From Thermoprotei archaeon (GTDB taxonomy: Archaea > Thermoproteota > Thermoprotei > Thermofilales > B15-G2), in NCBI GenBank assembly GCA_003649445.1, contig QMRV01000041.1, forward strand, positions 1 through 18,812: DNA of 18,812 bases, given 5' to 3'. A program made the translations under genes and the position numbers. Of this stretch, positions 6,674-13,054 are shown in pieces (position 1 is the first letter of the stretch; the number at the start of each line of letters is the position of its first letter). The notes under the pieces are model-generated. The model was not told the origin of the DNA and ran no database searches. It saw only the letters and a list, made by a program, of their open reading frames with translations.

Positions 6674-7249
6674 GTGCAAATAGAGCTCATAGTCTCTGTG
6701 TTTACAGCAGTATTCCTAGCTGAACTCGGAGACAAAACTCAGATAACAGTAGCATGCATTGCTGCCCGCGGAGGAAGCGTCTTTAAAGTATTTTTCTGTT
6801 CACTTGCAGGACTAGCAGCAATTACAGTAATCAATTTAATTATAGGAGCAGGCTTAAGGTACCTTATTCCCATATATATAGTTAAAGTAGCTTCAGCTAT
6901 ACTCTTCATAGTTCTCGGAGTATTCTCAATACTTAAAAGAGAAGACAGAGAAAAGAGTGAGGAATGTAAGTCAGCGGAAGGAATCTATGCACTGCTTCTA
7001 GTGGCATTAATGGAGTTTGGAGACAAGACGCAGCTAGCAGTAGTTTCTCTTTCGGCATCGACAGGAAAATATCTTGAAGTCTTCACTGGAGCAATACTAG
7101 CATTTGCTCTGTCCTGTCTAATAGCGTCACTAATAGGGGGATCTCTAAGGAAAATAACTAAGTATGAAAGAGCTATAAAAGTAGCTTCAGGAATAGTATT
7201 TATCATAATTGGTGTTGTAATGCTCATAGAAGCCTTAGGTTTTATCTAG
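6674..7249 (+). CDS. UPF0016/GDT1/TMEM165-family cation exporter
   Basis: 191 residues with a GTG start and six predicted membrane helices arranged as two homologous halves. Each half carries the family signature E-x-G-D-K-T: ELGDKTQ near residue 17 and EFGDKTQ near residue 113. A charged cytosolic loop (KREDREKSEECKSAE) separates the halves. The family exchanges Ca2+ or Mn2+ for H+; bacterial MneA-type members export Mn2+. It is followed 20 bp later by the DUF4392 gene on the same strand, so the two are probably one transcript. Which metal is moved cannot be read from the sequence. Confidence 0.92.
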   Translation: MQIELIVSVFTAVFLAELGDKTQITVACIAARGGSVFKVFFCSLAGLAAITVINLIIGAGLRYLIPIYIVKVASAILFIVLGVFSILKREDREKSEECKSAEGIYALLLVALMEFGDKTQLAVVSLSASTGKYLEVFTGAILAFALSCLIASLIGGSLRKITKYERAIKVASGIVFIIIGVVMLIEALGFI

Positions 7250-7269
7250 TGCAGTAGTACTCTAAAATT

Positions 7270-8214
7270 GTGGAAGAAGTTTTCGAAGTACTAGGCCAAA
7301 TAGTTCTCTTAGATTTAAATACTAGAAAAACTCCGAGAATACTCTATAGCGCCTTAAGAGAGAAATATCGCCGGCCTATGATAATGAAGGCATCGTTAAC
7401 ACTATTTAATGCTATTAAAGAAAATAAGACAGTGTTTATTTCTACAGGATTTATTATGCCTAAAGTATATGCACAAGAAACAGATGGTCCTCTCGGAGCA
7501 GTAGTACTTGCCCGCGCACTTACAAATTTAGGCATAGATACAATACTGTTAACCGAGCCTCAGAACACGGAATTGCTTAAAGAACTTCTTCTAACAGTAG
7601 ATACTTCAGGCAGATACAAGGTACTTGAGTTTCCTACCGATCCTAATGAAGCAAATATCAGAGCCGAAGAACTCTTAAAAAGCTATAATCCTTCAGCGCT
7701 GATCTTTATAGAGAAAGTTGGGGCAAACTATAAAGGAGAATACCACACTATGGGCGGCATTAATGTTACCGGCCTCCATGCTAAAGTAGATATTCTTGCT
7801 AAAAAGGCACTTGCCGAGAAAAAGACTGTGATAGGGATAGGTGATGGAGGAAATGAAGTGGGTATGGGGGTTCTTGAAGAAATTATTCGAGAAAAAGTGC
7901 CATATGGTAGAGTATGTAGGTGTCCCTGTAAGGGGGGAATAGCGTGCCATACTTCTTGCACAGCACTAGTGGTCTCAACTACATCGAACTGGGGAGCATA
8001 TGCTCTAGTATCAGGTTTATCGTTACTCTCACATAGCCTACTTCTGCACACACCTCTACAGGAAGAAGAACTACTAAAGAAAGCAGTTGAACTGGGATGT
8101 GTTGACGGAGTGCTTTTAAAGAAGTCTCTCTCAGTAGACTCTATTCCACTCAAAGAAAACTCGGCAGTAGTCGAGCTTCTAAACAGTTTTACTCAAAGAA
8201 ATATCAGTGACTAA
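7270..8214 (+). CDS. D-glutamate cyclase-like protein (DUF4392)
   Basis: 314 residues with a GTG start. Family motifs appear in order: GFIMPKVYAQETDGPLGAVVLARAL (residues about 59-83), IFIEKVGANYKGEYHTMGGINVT (about 141-163), the glycine-rich GIGDGGNEVGMG (about 190-201), and SNWGAYALVSGLSLL near residue 240. The mammalian member DGLUCY converts D-glutamate to 5-oxo-D-proline; the archaeal substrate is untested. An unusual cysteine cluster, CRCPC then C and C (residues about 217-231), replaces the usual ..CG..IAC region and could bind a metal. It is in tandem with the cation transporter and overlaps the convergent PHP gene by 11 bp. Confidence 0.82.
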   Translation: MEEVFEVLGQIVLLDLNTRKTPRILYSALREKYRRPMIMKASLTLFNAIKENKTVFISTGFIMPKVYAQETDGPLGAVVLARALTNLGIDTILLTEPQNTELLKELLLTVDTSGRYKVLEFPTDPNEANIRAEELLKSYNPSALIFIEKVGANYKGEYHTMGGINVTGLHAKVDILAKKALAEKKTVIGIGDGGNEVGMGVLEEIIREKVPYGRVCRCPCKGGIACHTSCTALVVSTTSNWGAYALVSGLSLLSHSLLLHTPLQEEELLKKAVELGCVDGVLLKKSLSVDSIPLKENSAVVELLNSFTQRNISD

Positions 8215-8905
8215 TATATGCGAAGAGCTCTCTTTCTGTAAGCCAGTTAACTTCATCAATTTTTACACCTAAGTTTTCTACTCTAGCTTTATGCCACTCC
8301 AAGTTTCCTATTTCAGTTAGCTTGTGTGCATCAGAAGTAGGAGTAAGCTTAACTCCCTTCTTTAAGCAGAGTGAGAGAAAATAGTCATTAGGATCTTTAT
8401 GGTGGTAGTTTATTTCTACAGCAATACCGTTTTCTTTGAAAACATCAATTACTTCTAAACAGTATTCAAGAGGAGGCGTTAGCTTAAACCAACCTATATC
8501 AGTTGGATGAGCTATTACTAAAGCAAAGCCTCCTTCAGCAACAGCTATTAACGTCTTTTTCCACCACAAGTAAAGCTGATCTAAGCTTACGCCGGAAGGC
8601 TTCTTGTGGATGGCTGCTACAATGACATCAAATTTTCTTAAAATCTCTCTTTTAACAACAGGATTACCGTTAAAGTCGACATCTACTTCCATGCCAGATA
8701 ATACTTCAACATTATCAGTTTTTAAGGAAGATAGCTCTTCAAAGTACTTGTTAATCCACTTAGGCTCACTTACAGATCCGTGGTCAGTAAATGCTATTAC
8801 TCTAAGTCCTTTAGCTGCTGCTACTTCGATATTCTTTTTCATTGAAACATCAATGCCGCAAGGAGAGTAGCTAGTGTGTTGATGGAGATCGGTTAAAGGC
8901 AACAC
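8204..8905 (-). CDS. PHP-domain phosphoesterase (YcdX/histidinol-phosphatase type)
   Basis: About 234 residues. All PHP metal-ligand motifs are present in order: DLHQHTSYSPCG (HxH), FTDHGS, SGMEVDV, AAIHKKPSG, IAHPTDIGW, VEINYHH and TPTSDAH. This matches stand-alone PHP enzymes that use a trinuclear metal centre to hydrolyse phosphoesters; the substrate is unknown. Two GTG starts are possible, 8920 and 8905. The TATA-like sequence at 8926-8935 is about 26 bp from 8905 but only about 11 bp from 8920, so 8905 is preferred for a leaderless mRNA (protein begins MLPLTDLHQH). Its 3' end overlaps the DUF4392 gene convergently. Confidence 0.88.
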   Translation of the reverse strand: MLPLTDLHQHTSYSPCGIDVSMKKNIEVAAAKGLRVIAFTDHGSVSEPKWINKYFEELSSLKTDNVEVLSGMEVDVDFNGNPVVKREILRKFDVIVAAIHKKPSGVSLDQLYLWWKKTLIAVAEGGFALVIAHPTDIGWFKLTPPLEYCLEVIDVFKENGIAVEINYHHKDPNDYFLSLCLKKGVKLTPTSDAHKLTEIGNLEWHKARVENLGVKIDEVNWLTERELFAYISH

Positions 8906-8925
8906 AGTAGCCGAAAACACTAGGA

Positions 8926-8935
8926 TAAATATTTA
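8926..8935 (-). promoter_or_regulatory. TATA box of the PHP gene
   Basis: The minus-strand sequence TAAATATTTATC is centred about 26 bp before GTG 8905. It sits directly downstream of the C/D sRNA, so the PHP gene has its own promoter rather than relying on the sRNA or DUF72 transcript. Confidence 0.5.
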
Positions 8936-8944
8936 ACTAACTCT

Positions 8945-8999
8945 ACATCAGCCGAAGCTGATATCCACATCTATCGGCCGTTCCCGTGTTCATCATTAG
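8945..8999 (-). ncRNA. C/D box sRNA (2'-O-methylation guide)
   Basis: On the minus strand all four boxes are present with archaeal spacing: C box ATGATGA (8996-8990), a 12-nt guide ACACGGGAACGG (8989-8978), D' box CCGA (8977-8974), a 3-nt spacer TAG, C' box ATGTGGA (8970-8964), a 12-nt guide TATCAGCTTCGG (8963-8952), and D box CTGA (8951-8948). Symmetric 12-nt guides and a tight D'-C' spacer are the signature of archaeal C/D sRNAs that assemble L7Ae, Nop5 and fibrillarin. The D guide also contains a self-complementary hairpin (ATCAGC/GCTGAT). It fills the gap between the PHP and DUF72 genes and may be cut from the DUF72 transcript or use a TATA-like sequence near 9022-9029. Targets were not identified. 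Confidence 0.8.
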
Positions 9000-9013
9000 C
9001 TATGAAATATTTA

Positions 9014-9724
9014 CTAAGGCCTGATATTAGTTTTTCTCTTCAGTATTTCGAGCATTTCTCTACCGTTGTCGAGCATATCATGATTATTGTTGAAAAACAC
9101 GTATACTTTTCTAGGATTTAGCTTAAGGACTTCGTCTGCTAGCTCGACAAGTTCATCTGCTGTATATCTGTGCGAATACCAGCTTGTTCGTCCGTGGACT
9201 CTTAAGTAAACTATGCCGTTGGTTTCAACAAACCACTTGAATTCAGGCGCGTCTACAGATACAAAAGTTAATCCTAGTTTTTTGAATGCTTTTAAGTATT
9301 CTTCACTTATCCACGCAGGATCTCTTATTTCGAGAGCAAATTTCTCACCTAGATTCACTTCATAGAACATTTTCTCTATTTTTTCTAAATTATTTTGACT
9401 AGGCCTGAAGCTAGGAGGCATTTGGAAAAGATAGAAGTCTATATAGTCTTCTAGAGGTTTGAAAAGTCTTTGAAACTTATGCCATATTGCGTAAGATTTT
9501 TCGCTAAGTCTATACACATGGGTAATTATTCTATTTACTTTAATTGCCCACCTTATATTTCCTCGAGTTTTCTTAGCCCATGAATAAATCATGCGCAGTC
9601 TAGGAAAGCTATAAAAACTCATATTCAGTTCAACAGCATTTAAGCCTGAGCGTGTAGAGTACCAAGCGAAACCATCGGGATTCCAAGAGTAAGACCACCC
9701 CGATGTCCCTACGTACACTTCCAT
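9014..9724 (-). CDS. DUF72 (YecE-like) TIM-barrel protein
   Basis: 236 residues from ATG 9724. DUF72 landmarks are the N-terminal YVGTSGWSYSWNPDGFAWY, AVELNMSFYSFPR, WAIKVNRIITH, FYLFQMPPSFRPS, FALEIRDPAW, IVYLRVHGR followed by YTADEL, and VYVFFNNNHDM. The fold is a TIM barrel. The biochemical role of the family is unknown, though its invariant Arg/Asp/His pocket suggests an enzyme. The length is typical. The C/D box sRNA begins 15 bp beyond its stop codon on the same strand. Confidence 0.92.
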   Translation of the reverse strand: MEVYVGTSGWSYSWNPDGFAWYSTRSGLNAVELNMSFYSFPRLRMIYSWAKKTRGNIRWAIKVNRIITHVYRLSEKSYAIWHKFQRLFKPLEDYIDFYLFQMPPSFRPSQNNLEKIEKMFYEVNLGEKFALEIRDPAWISEEYLKAFKKLGLTFVSVDAPEFKWFVETNGIVYLRVHGRTSWYSHRYTADELVELADEVLKLNPRKVYVFFNNNHDMLDNGREMLEILKRKTNIRP

Positions 9725-9810
9725 ACAAAATATTGTAGTTTTTGTCTTAGAAAAAGTTGCCTCTGCTGTTTTCTATATTTAATGGGAAATTCACGCTACT
9801 CTAGTCATCT

Positions 9811-9820
9811 TTATTAAATA
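9811..9820 (+). promoter_or_regulatory. TATA box of the kinase relic
   Basis: TTATTAAATA is centred about 24 bp upstream of GTG 9839. It indicates that the broken kinase gene still has an intact leaderless promoter. Confidence 0.4.
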
Positions 9821-9838
9821 GTTTTTATCAATATTTAT

Positions 9839-10181
9839 GTGGAGATAGGTTCTTGGGTTATTGAAAAACCTACCGGTTCCGGTAGTACTGCTATTGTGTA
9901 TGAAGCTCATTTACGAGAGAACCCGAATATCAAAGCTGCGCTCCAAGTTTTTAAAAAAGAATTAGAAAATAGGCTTGGCGGAGTTTTCGTAAGAGAAATC
10001 TCTGCTATAAGTAGACTGAACCACTCGAATATCGTTAAAGTTCTCGACTGGGAGAACATCACCTTATTTTATTGCATATGAGCTCTTAGACGAAACTTTA
10101 GAAAATAGGGTTTGTAAAAATATATTGAGTTTTAAAGAAGGCATGAATATATGGTTTAGTGTAGCTAATGCTATTGCTTAG
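9839..10181 (+). pseudogene. Eukaryotic-like Ser/Thr protein kinase, N-lobe remnant (frameshifted and truncated)
   Basis: The first frame encodes a glycine-rich loop GSGSTAIVYEAH, then AALQVFKKE where kinases have VAIKxF, so the catalytic lysine reads Gln. Next comes VFVREISAISRLNHSNIVKVLDW, the alphaC and beta4 region. A one-base excess around 10055-10060 shifts the frame. The next frame continues correctly with SPYFIAYELLDETLENRV (beta5, hinge) and FKEGMNIWFSVANAIA (helix E) before TAG at 10179. The HRD, DFG and APE parts of the C-lobe are absent. It is a relic; no active kinase can be made. Confidence 0.85.
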
Positions 10182-10317
10182 CGTACCTTGCCCAGACTGC
10201 GGAGGAAGTATTTTCTGGGATCCCTATAAGGGCGCATGGTATTGTCCTAAGTGTAGAAAATACTATACAGTCGAAGAATTGATAAACTTTCTATTGTCTA
10301 AATATGGCCTCTACTAA
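10168..10317 (+). CDS. 49-residue zinc-ribbon protein
   Basis: ATG 10168 to TAA 10315 encodes 49 residues with two knuckles, CPDC (Cys8, Cys11) and CPKC (Cys26, Cys29), spaced 14 residues apart, a classic four-cysteine zinc ribbon. An amphipathic helix follows (YTVEELINFLLSKYGLY). It overlaps the end of the kinase relic by 14 bases in another frame. It is either an independent small Zn-ribbon protein or the surviving C-terminus of the ancestral kinase polypeptide after an internal deletion. I see no separate TATA box at the right distance, which favours the second reading. Confidence 0.6.
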   Translation: MLLLSVPCPDCGGSIFWDPYKGAWYCPKCRKYYTVEELINFLLSKYGLY

Positions 10318-10352
10318 GTGCTGATACCTAGAGGGTCTTCGTGTACAAGGAG

Positions 10353-10364
10353 AAAAATTTAATT
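10353..10364 (+). promoter_or_regulatory. TATA box of tRNA-Glu
   Basis: AAAAATTTAATT is centred about 28 bp before the first base of the tRNA (10388), the normal archaeal distance for transcription starting at or a few bases before the mature 5' end. Confidence 0.55.
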
Positions 10365-10427
10365 ATGGGGTGCTTGTAGGTTATTTTGCCCCGGTGGTGT
10401 AGCCCGGTCAAACATTCCGGCCTTTCG

Positions 10428-10458
10428 AGCCTCTGCGGAGAGAGAAGGCCTCCTCCAT
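10428..10458 (+). other. tRNA intron 1, canonical position 37/38
   Basis: 31 nt inserted after G37, between the anticodon TTC G and A38. It contains a small hairpin (CTCT 10431-10434 / AGAG 10439-10442) and a strand complementary to the anticodon stem-loop. This is the standard site cut by the archaeal tRNA splicing endonuclease. Confidence 0.85.
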
Positions 10459-10480
10459 AGCCGGAGAACCCGGGTTCAAA

Positions 10481-10511
10481 ACTCGGAGGACACACACCCT
10501 CCGAGGGAAAA
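10481..10511 (+). other. tRNA intron 2, non-canonical, in the T loop (59/60)
   Basis: 31 nt between TTCAAA and the closing T of the T loop. The exact ends can slide within the flanking A run. Its core is a perfect 8-bp hairpin, CTCGGAGG (10482-10489)/CCTCCGAG (10498-10505). T-loop introns like this are mainly known from Thermoproteales-like archaea and need the broad-specificity heteromeric splicing endonuclease. Confidence 0.85.
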
Positions 10512-10601
10512 TCCCGGCCGGGGCACCATAGCTCTGTTTTCTAGAACAAAGGTCTTTACGATAAGACTTTTATTTCTCAAAGGTAATTTAGCTTGAGGCT
10601 T

Positions 10602-11177
10602 ATGCCTACGATGAGAGATGTTAAAATATATGGCGGGCTGGGAGCATTACTGTCTTTGCTCTCATTTGTTCCTCACATAGGAATAGTGCTATCGATAGCG
10701 GGGCTTGTACTAATACTCATTGCCATAAAGTACCTTTCAGACATGGTTAATGAGCCTCAACTGTTTAAAAACATGATCATAGCTATGGTAGCATACATAG
10801 TCGGCATAGTAATATTTTTCTTAGTAGTTTTCGGGACACTACTAAGTGCTATATTCTCGGCGCCACATACACCTAAAGTTAGCTGGCTTCCAGTGCTTCT
10901 TGGAGTAATTTCCGGTCTAGTTGTTTTATGGTTAGCATGTATAGTAGGAGGAGTATTCATCAAAAGAACCTACGATAGAGTTGCAGAAATAACCGGTATT
11001 GACTTATTCAAGACTACAGGCCTTCTCTACTTAATTGGATCGGCTCTACTAATAGTGATTATAGGCGGAATAATACTGCTAGTGGCTAAAGTACTTGAAG
11101 CAGTATCTTTCTTCTCAATAAAAGAAGAATCACCGGCTTCTCCTCAGCCTCCTCCTCCACCACCGCCAGTGAGCTGA
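10602..11177 (+). CDS. DUF996-family membrane protein with C-terminal poly-proline tail
   Basis: About 191 residues from ATG 10602; a TTG at 10593 would add three. A TATA-like ACTTTTATTT at 10565-10574 fits either start. Four to five membrane helices carry DUF996 features: YGGLGALLSLLSFVP at the N-terminus, the IAIKYLSDMVNEPQLFKN loop, AEITGIDLFKTTGLLYLIGSALL, and the C-terminal LEAVSFFSI. The tail then adds SPQ, seven prolines and VS. The prolines are encoded by CCT, CCA and CCG mixed. DUF996 proteins have no known function. The poly-Pro end is the same type as that of the coiled-coil surface protein at 4181-5173. Confidence 0.85.
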   Translation: MPTMRDVKIYGGLGALLSLLSFVPHIGIVLSIAGLVLILIAIKYLSDMVNEPQLFKNMIIAMVAYIVGIVIFFLVVFGTLLSAIFSAPHTPKVSWLPVLLGVISGLVVLWLACIVGGVFIKRTYDRVAEITGIDLFKTTGLLYLIGSALLIVIIGGIILLVAKVLEAVSFFSIKEESPASPQPPPPPPPVS

Positions 11178-11222
11178 AATAACTAAAAATAAATAAAATT
11201 ATTTTAAATGTGGTCTTGTTCT

Positions 11223-12605
11223 TTACCACCAAATAATTATCGTGTACTCTATTGTTACTTCGGAGTTAGGTGGTACTTCTACTCTGAACTCGAAAGTATG
11301 GGCGTCTACTTTAGTGTAACTATGTGTTGTGTCAACTATTTCCCAGCTACCATATGCGTGTTCTATAACTTTCACAGAAACAGCCTTATTGCCGTGATTT
11401 TTGAGCACTATTCTGTACTTGTATCTGAAGCTGCTTTCACTTATTTTTCTCGATTCAAGCATTTTTCTTGAAACTGTTATGTCGTATGCTACGCCTACAA
11501 CTACTCTTACTGTAGAGTTTACAGGCTTGTTCTCTATTCTGTCTTCGCCTATAAAGACTATCCCGCTTTCAGTATTCTTATATACTCTGATAATGCCTTT
11601 AGGCAAAGGTACTCCAAGATTATTTGTCTTAGTATTATTGAATGATATTGCTACGTAGACTTTAGGTCCTTTTCTCACATAGTCGACGAAGTATTCTTTA
11701 ATGCAGCTTACGTTCTTGGCGGTAATAAAGGATATTTGTTTAGCTTCATTGTTCTTTAAGTCAATCCTTCTATTTAGCTTAAAGATGTGGTACTCGAATA
11801 ATTTTTCTTCAGAAAACTGTGATAGAGGAGATGGAATGCCTCCAGCTTCATAGTAGGTTTTGCTTAGAGGCCTTATGTACGTTTCACCAGATACTATTTG
11901 CACTTCTCCTGCAAGAAGACTCAGCCCTACATTTTCAAAATCTATTCCAGCGTTGTTAACTATTCTAGCCCAGCCAGCAAGTTCTTCTATTTGTTTTTCA
12001 TCGCTACTTACGATTATAGCGTAGTAAGGTGTCCATGAAATGCCTTTAGCTAAATATATGAGCTCAAGCAAATATGTTCCTGGTTCTTCTGCCTCAAGTA
12101 CTACCTTAAGAGATGGTCTAAGAGTATATTCTGATATATTTGTTTGAAGTACAATGTACTTAGCCTTATACGTAAAAACTATTTCTGGCTTTCCATTGAT
12201 GTCTAAAACAAGTGTATTATGGTCATATGATAGTAATATGCCTTCAATAGTTTCATTATCTATCTTAACTTTAATTTTCTTTCCAATAGATCTTGCTAAG
12301 AGTTTCTGATAATTGACTAAATCGTAATCATAGCTTTGTTCAAGCACTTTGACTGACGAATTTAAGCTTTTAACAACTATACTAGTTGCGTCGATTTGAC
12401 TCGGTATATCAGATATTATTATTTCGTTTAGTCCTTTATTTAGTTTAACTGTTCTTATTTCTTTTATTAAGGCTATGCCTTGGGTGTATACTACAAGGTC
12501 TCTTGATACAAGAGACTTACTGCTTGTAGTTAAGTGGAGCGCATAGAGAGTACTTGAAAGTACTACTAAAGCCGCTAAAACTAGGATTATGCCTTTTTTA
12601 ATCAT
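11223..12605 (-). CDS. Secreted DUF4139-family protein
   Basis: 460 residues from ATG 12605. Residues 1-23 are a signal peptide (KKGIILVLAALVVLSSTLYA). The segment SRDLVVYTQGIALIKEIRTVKL followed by LNEIIISDIPSQIDATSIVVK is the N-terminal part of DUF4139/mucoidy-inhibitor-A-like proteins. GISWTPYYAIIV and LAGWARIVNNAGIDFENVGLSLLAGEV are the core DUF4139 motif (usually W-x-a-x-v-x-N-x-tG-x-d-w-x-n-v-x-L-x-l-x-tG). The protein is mostly beta and ends with a strand-rich domain (HAYGSWEIVDTTHS, VPPNSEVTIEYTIII) with no further anchor. It probably acts outside the membrane. The function is unknown; it is transcribed alone from a TATA-like GATTTATC at 12630-12637. Confidence 0.88.
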   Translation of the reverse strand: MIKKGIILVLAALVVLSSTLYALHLTTSSKSLVSRDLVVYTQGIALIKEIRTVKLNKGLNEIIISDIPSQIDATSIVVKSLNSSVKVLEQSYDYDLVNYQKLLARSIGKKIKVKIDNETIEGILLSYDHNTLVLDINGKPEIVFTYKAKYIVLQTNISEYTLRPSLKVVLEAEEPGTYLLELIYLAKGISWTPYYAIIVSSDEKQIEELAGWARIVNNAGIDFENVGLSLLAGEVQIVSGETYIRPLSKTYYEAGGIPSPLSQFSEEKLFEYHIFKLNRRIDLKNNEAKQISFITAKNVSCIKEYFVDYVRKGPKVYVAISFNNTKTNNLGVPLPKGIIRVYKNTESGIVFIGEDRIENKPVNSTVRVVVGVAYDITVSRKMLESRKISESSFRYKYRIVLKNHGNKAVSVKVIEHAYGSWEIVDTTHSYTKVDAHTFEFRVEVPPNSEVTIEYTIIIWW

Positions 12606-12629
12606 CGTTTAAAGTAAGAGTAAAAGAGT

Positions 12630-12637
12630 GATAAATC
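12630..12637 (-). promoter_or_regulatory. TATA box of the DUF4139 gene
   Basis: The minus-strand sequence GATTTATC is centred about 28 bp before ATG 12605, in the short divergent gap to the zinc-ribbon membrane gene. Confidence 0.4.
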
Positions 12638-12715
12638 TACACTTTAGTACGCTCGTGTTTTAAGAAATTGAACGCGTATGAAAAAATAAATTCCTGTACA
12701 AGATACTATTTTTAC

Positions 12716-13054
12716 ATGCTAAGAAAACTCGTGCTCAGTTTAATAGGTGCTGTTCTCCTATTTCTCGGAGTAGTCTTTATTATAGCTTCGGCTGCACCTG
12801 GTAAAGTGTACCGCCTTCCAATAGGAGTATTGCTTACAGTAGTCAGCTTAGCTTTATTTTACTTAGCATTTAAGCCGAGGCCGAGAATATACGAGGTTAA
12901 GGTAACGTGGAGTCCCGGAGGTAAGCTATCTGTAGAAGAATTTAGGTGCCCTAAGTGCGGGGCAGATCTCCCTCCGCCGAAGCCTGGACAAGAGTATATT
13001 GAGTGCCCCTACTGTGGAGCCACTATAAAAATAGTAGAAGAGCCATTATGGTGA
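12716..13054 (+). CDS. Two-helix membrane protein with cytosolic zinc ribbon
   Basis: 112 residues from ATG 12716 (MLRKLVLSLIG). An upstream in-frame TTG at 12668 would add a polar 16-residue N-terminus and is less likely, because an A/T box lies at about 12681-12690, 26-30 bp from the ATG. Helices are at residues about 3-27 and 34-53. RPRIYEVKVTW leads into a soluble domain with CPKC and CPYC knuckles (FRCPKCGADLPPP, IECPYCGATIKI), a rubredoxin-like zinc ribbon. It runs convergently into the radical SAM gene with a 9-bp overlap. The role is unknown. Confidence 0.78.
   Translation: MLRKLVLSLIGAVLLFLGVVFIIASAAPGKVYRLPIGVLLTVVSLALFYLAFKPRPRIYEVKVTWSPGGKLSVEEFRCPKCGADLPPPKPGQEYIECPYCGATIKIVEEPLW

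Larger units (their letters stand above)
10388..10528 (+). tRNA. tRNA-Glu(UUC) with two introns and encoded CCA
   Basis: Acceptor GCCCCGG (10388-10394) pairs with CCGGGGC (10518-10524), followed by A73 and CCA. The D arm is GTGT (10397-10400)/ACAT (10412-10415). The anticodon stem is CCGGC (10417-10421)/GCCGG (10460-10464), with the loop CTTTCGA split by an intron, giving anticodon TTC. The T stem is CCGGG (10470-10474)/CCCGG (10513-10517), with the loop TTCAAAT also split. After removing 31+31 nt the tRNA is 76 nt plus CCA, the normal length. The anticodon strand GGCCTT (10419-10424) can pair with AAGGCC (10445-10450) in intron 1, as expected for a bulge-helix-bulge. No pathway role beyond Glu decoding is claimed. 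Confidence 0.95.

Noticed and set aside
8947..8962. ATCAGC-CGAA-GCTGAT hairpin as a transcription terminator
   Set aside because: It lacks a following T run, and archaeal termination does not need hairpins. The sequence is better explained as the D-guide part of the C/D box sRNA.
11208..11658. Two plus-strand open frames
   Set aside because: Both are antisense shadows of the DUF4139 gene, whose motifs and signal peptide are convincing.
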